From contig CAYQBA010000255.1 in assembly GCA_964415605.1 (NCBI GenBank), positions 1 through 5,257 of the forward strand: a DNA stretch of 5,257 nt, in the 5' to 3' direction. The notes beneath the pieces are model-generated. The model had not been told where the DNA came from. It made no database searches and saw only the letters and a program-made list of their open reading frames with translations. Shown here piece by piece: positions 5,097-5,257 of the stretch. The DNA is from UCB3 sp964415605 (GTDB taxonomy: Bacteria > Chloroflexota > Anaerolineae > Epilineales > Epilineaceae). The stretch's first letter is position 1. Each line of letters begins with the position of its first letter. The position numbers were made by a program, and so were the translations under genes.

Positions 5097-5257
5097 GCCG
5101 GCGCCTCGCCTTCGCCGTCGTCGGGCTGCTCGTCGCCGTGACCTACCTGGCGTGGGTCGGCGTGGTCGCCGCCTGGCTGGCGCTGGGCGCCAGCGTGCGC
5201 CTCGCGGCGCGCGACGCGCGGGAGACCGCCACGTCCGCCGCGGCGTCGGGGGCGACC
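5093..5257 (+). CDS. Membrane protein, N-terminal part only (runs off the window)
   Basis: An ATG overlapping the lipB stop (ATGA) opens a frame that stays open to the window end (55 codons). The start is MSRR, then a long hydrophobic run from about residue 5 to 33 (Leu, Val, Ala, Trp), then an Arg-containing and Ala-rich stretch (36-55). This looks like a signal anchor or first transmembrane helix with a positive cytoplasmic N-terminus. The run is long enough that a tight helical hairpin is also possible. There is no Shine-Dalgarno, so translation is probably coupled to lipB. The family cannot be recognised from this fragment. Confidence 0.65.
   Translation, partial: MSRRLAFAVVGLLVAVTYLAWVGVVAAWLALGASVRLAARDARETATSAAASGAT

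Noticed and set aside
1..5257. CRISPR array, tRNA or rRNA gene, insertion sequence, phage or toxin-antitoxin pair
   Set aside because: I saw no spaced direct repeats, tRNA-like cloverleaf, terminal inverted repeats with transposase, or paired small genes of that kind. The APH-type kinase domain alone is not evidence for antibiotic resistance.

Overview
The window is a very GC-rich bacterial segment with dense coding, all on the + strand. It reads as housekeeping and accessory genes of a free-living bacterium, not as a mobile or defence island. A Pro/Thr-rich (PTPTP-type) exported protein, the very high GC and an apparently leaderless fmt promoter would fit a GC-rich Chloroflexota or Actinomycetota-like lineage. 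That placement is inference and weak; nothing here is diagnostic of a phylum.

Layout. (1) Positions 3-458 hold the 3' end of a gene for an OB-fold protein whose start lies upstream of the window. (2) Positions 459-713 are a 255-base gap with no convincing gene. It holds a strong GC hairpin, a weak promoter-like AT island, and a good Shine-Dalgarno for the next gene. (3) Positions 714-2708 encode a 664-residue protein that joins a degenerate SAM-methyltransferase-like N-terminal half to an APH/choline-kinase-type phosphotransferase. (4) A 50-base gap (2709-2758) carries a 7-bp inverted repeat and a near-consensus -10 box (TATACT). The box sits so close to the next start that the fmt transcript is probably leaderless. 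(5) From 2759 onward four genes form one tight cluster with overlapping stop/start codons: fmt (methionyl-tRNA formyltransferase), a 155-residue exported or membrane-anchored Pro/Thr-rich protein, lipB (octanoyl-ACP:protein N-octanoyltransferase), and the first 55 codons of a membrane protein that leaves the window.

How the genes fit together. Fmt formylates initiator Met-tRNA for translation initiation. LipB starts protein lipoylation by moving octanoate from acyl carrier protein to the lipoyl domains of 2-oxoacid dehydrogenases and GcvH. They share no pathway but appear to be co-transcribed, and translational coupling through ATGCTGA and ATGA overlaps is likely. The Pro/Thr-rich protein between them is the least explained member. 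No tRNA, rRNA, CRISPR array, insertion sequence or phage gene was seen. I found no convincing new multi-gene system; the points most worth a second look are the methyltransferase-like/kinase fusion, the exported protein inside the fmt-lipB operon, and the leaderless promoter with its overlapping inverted repeat.
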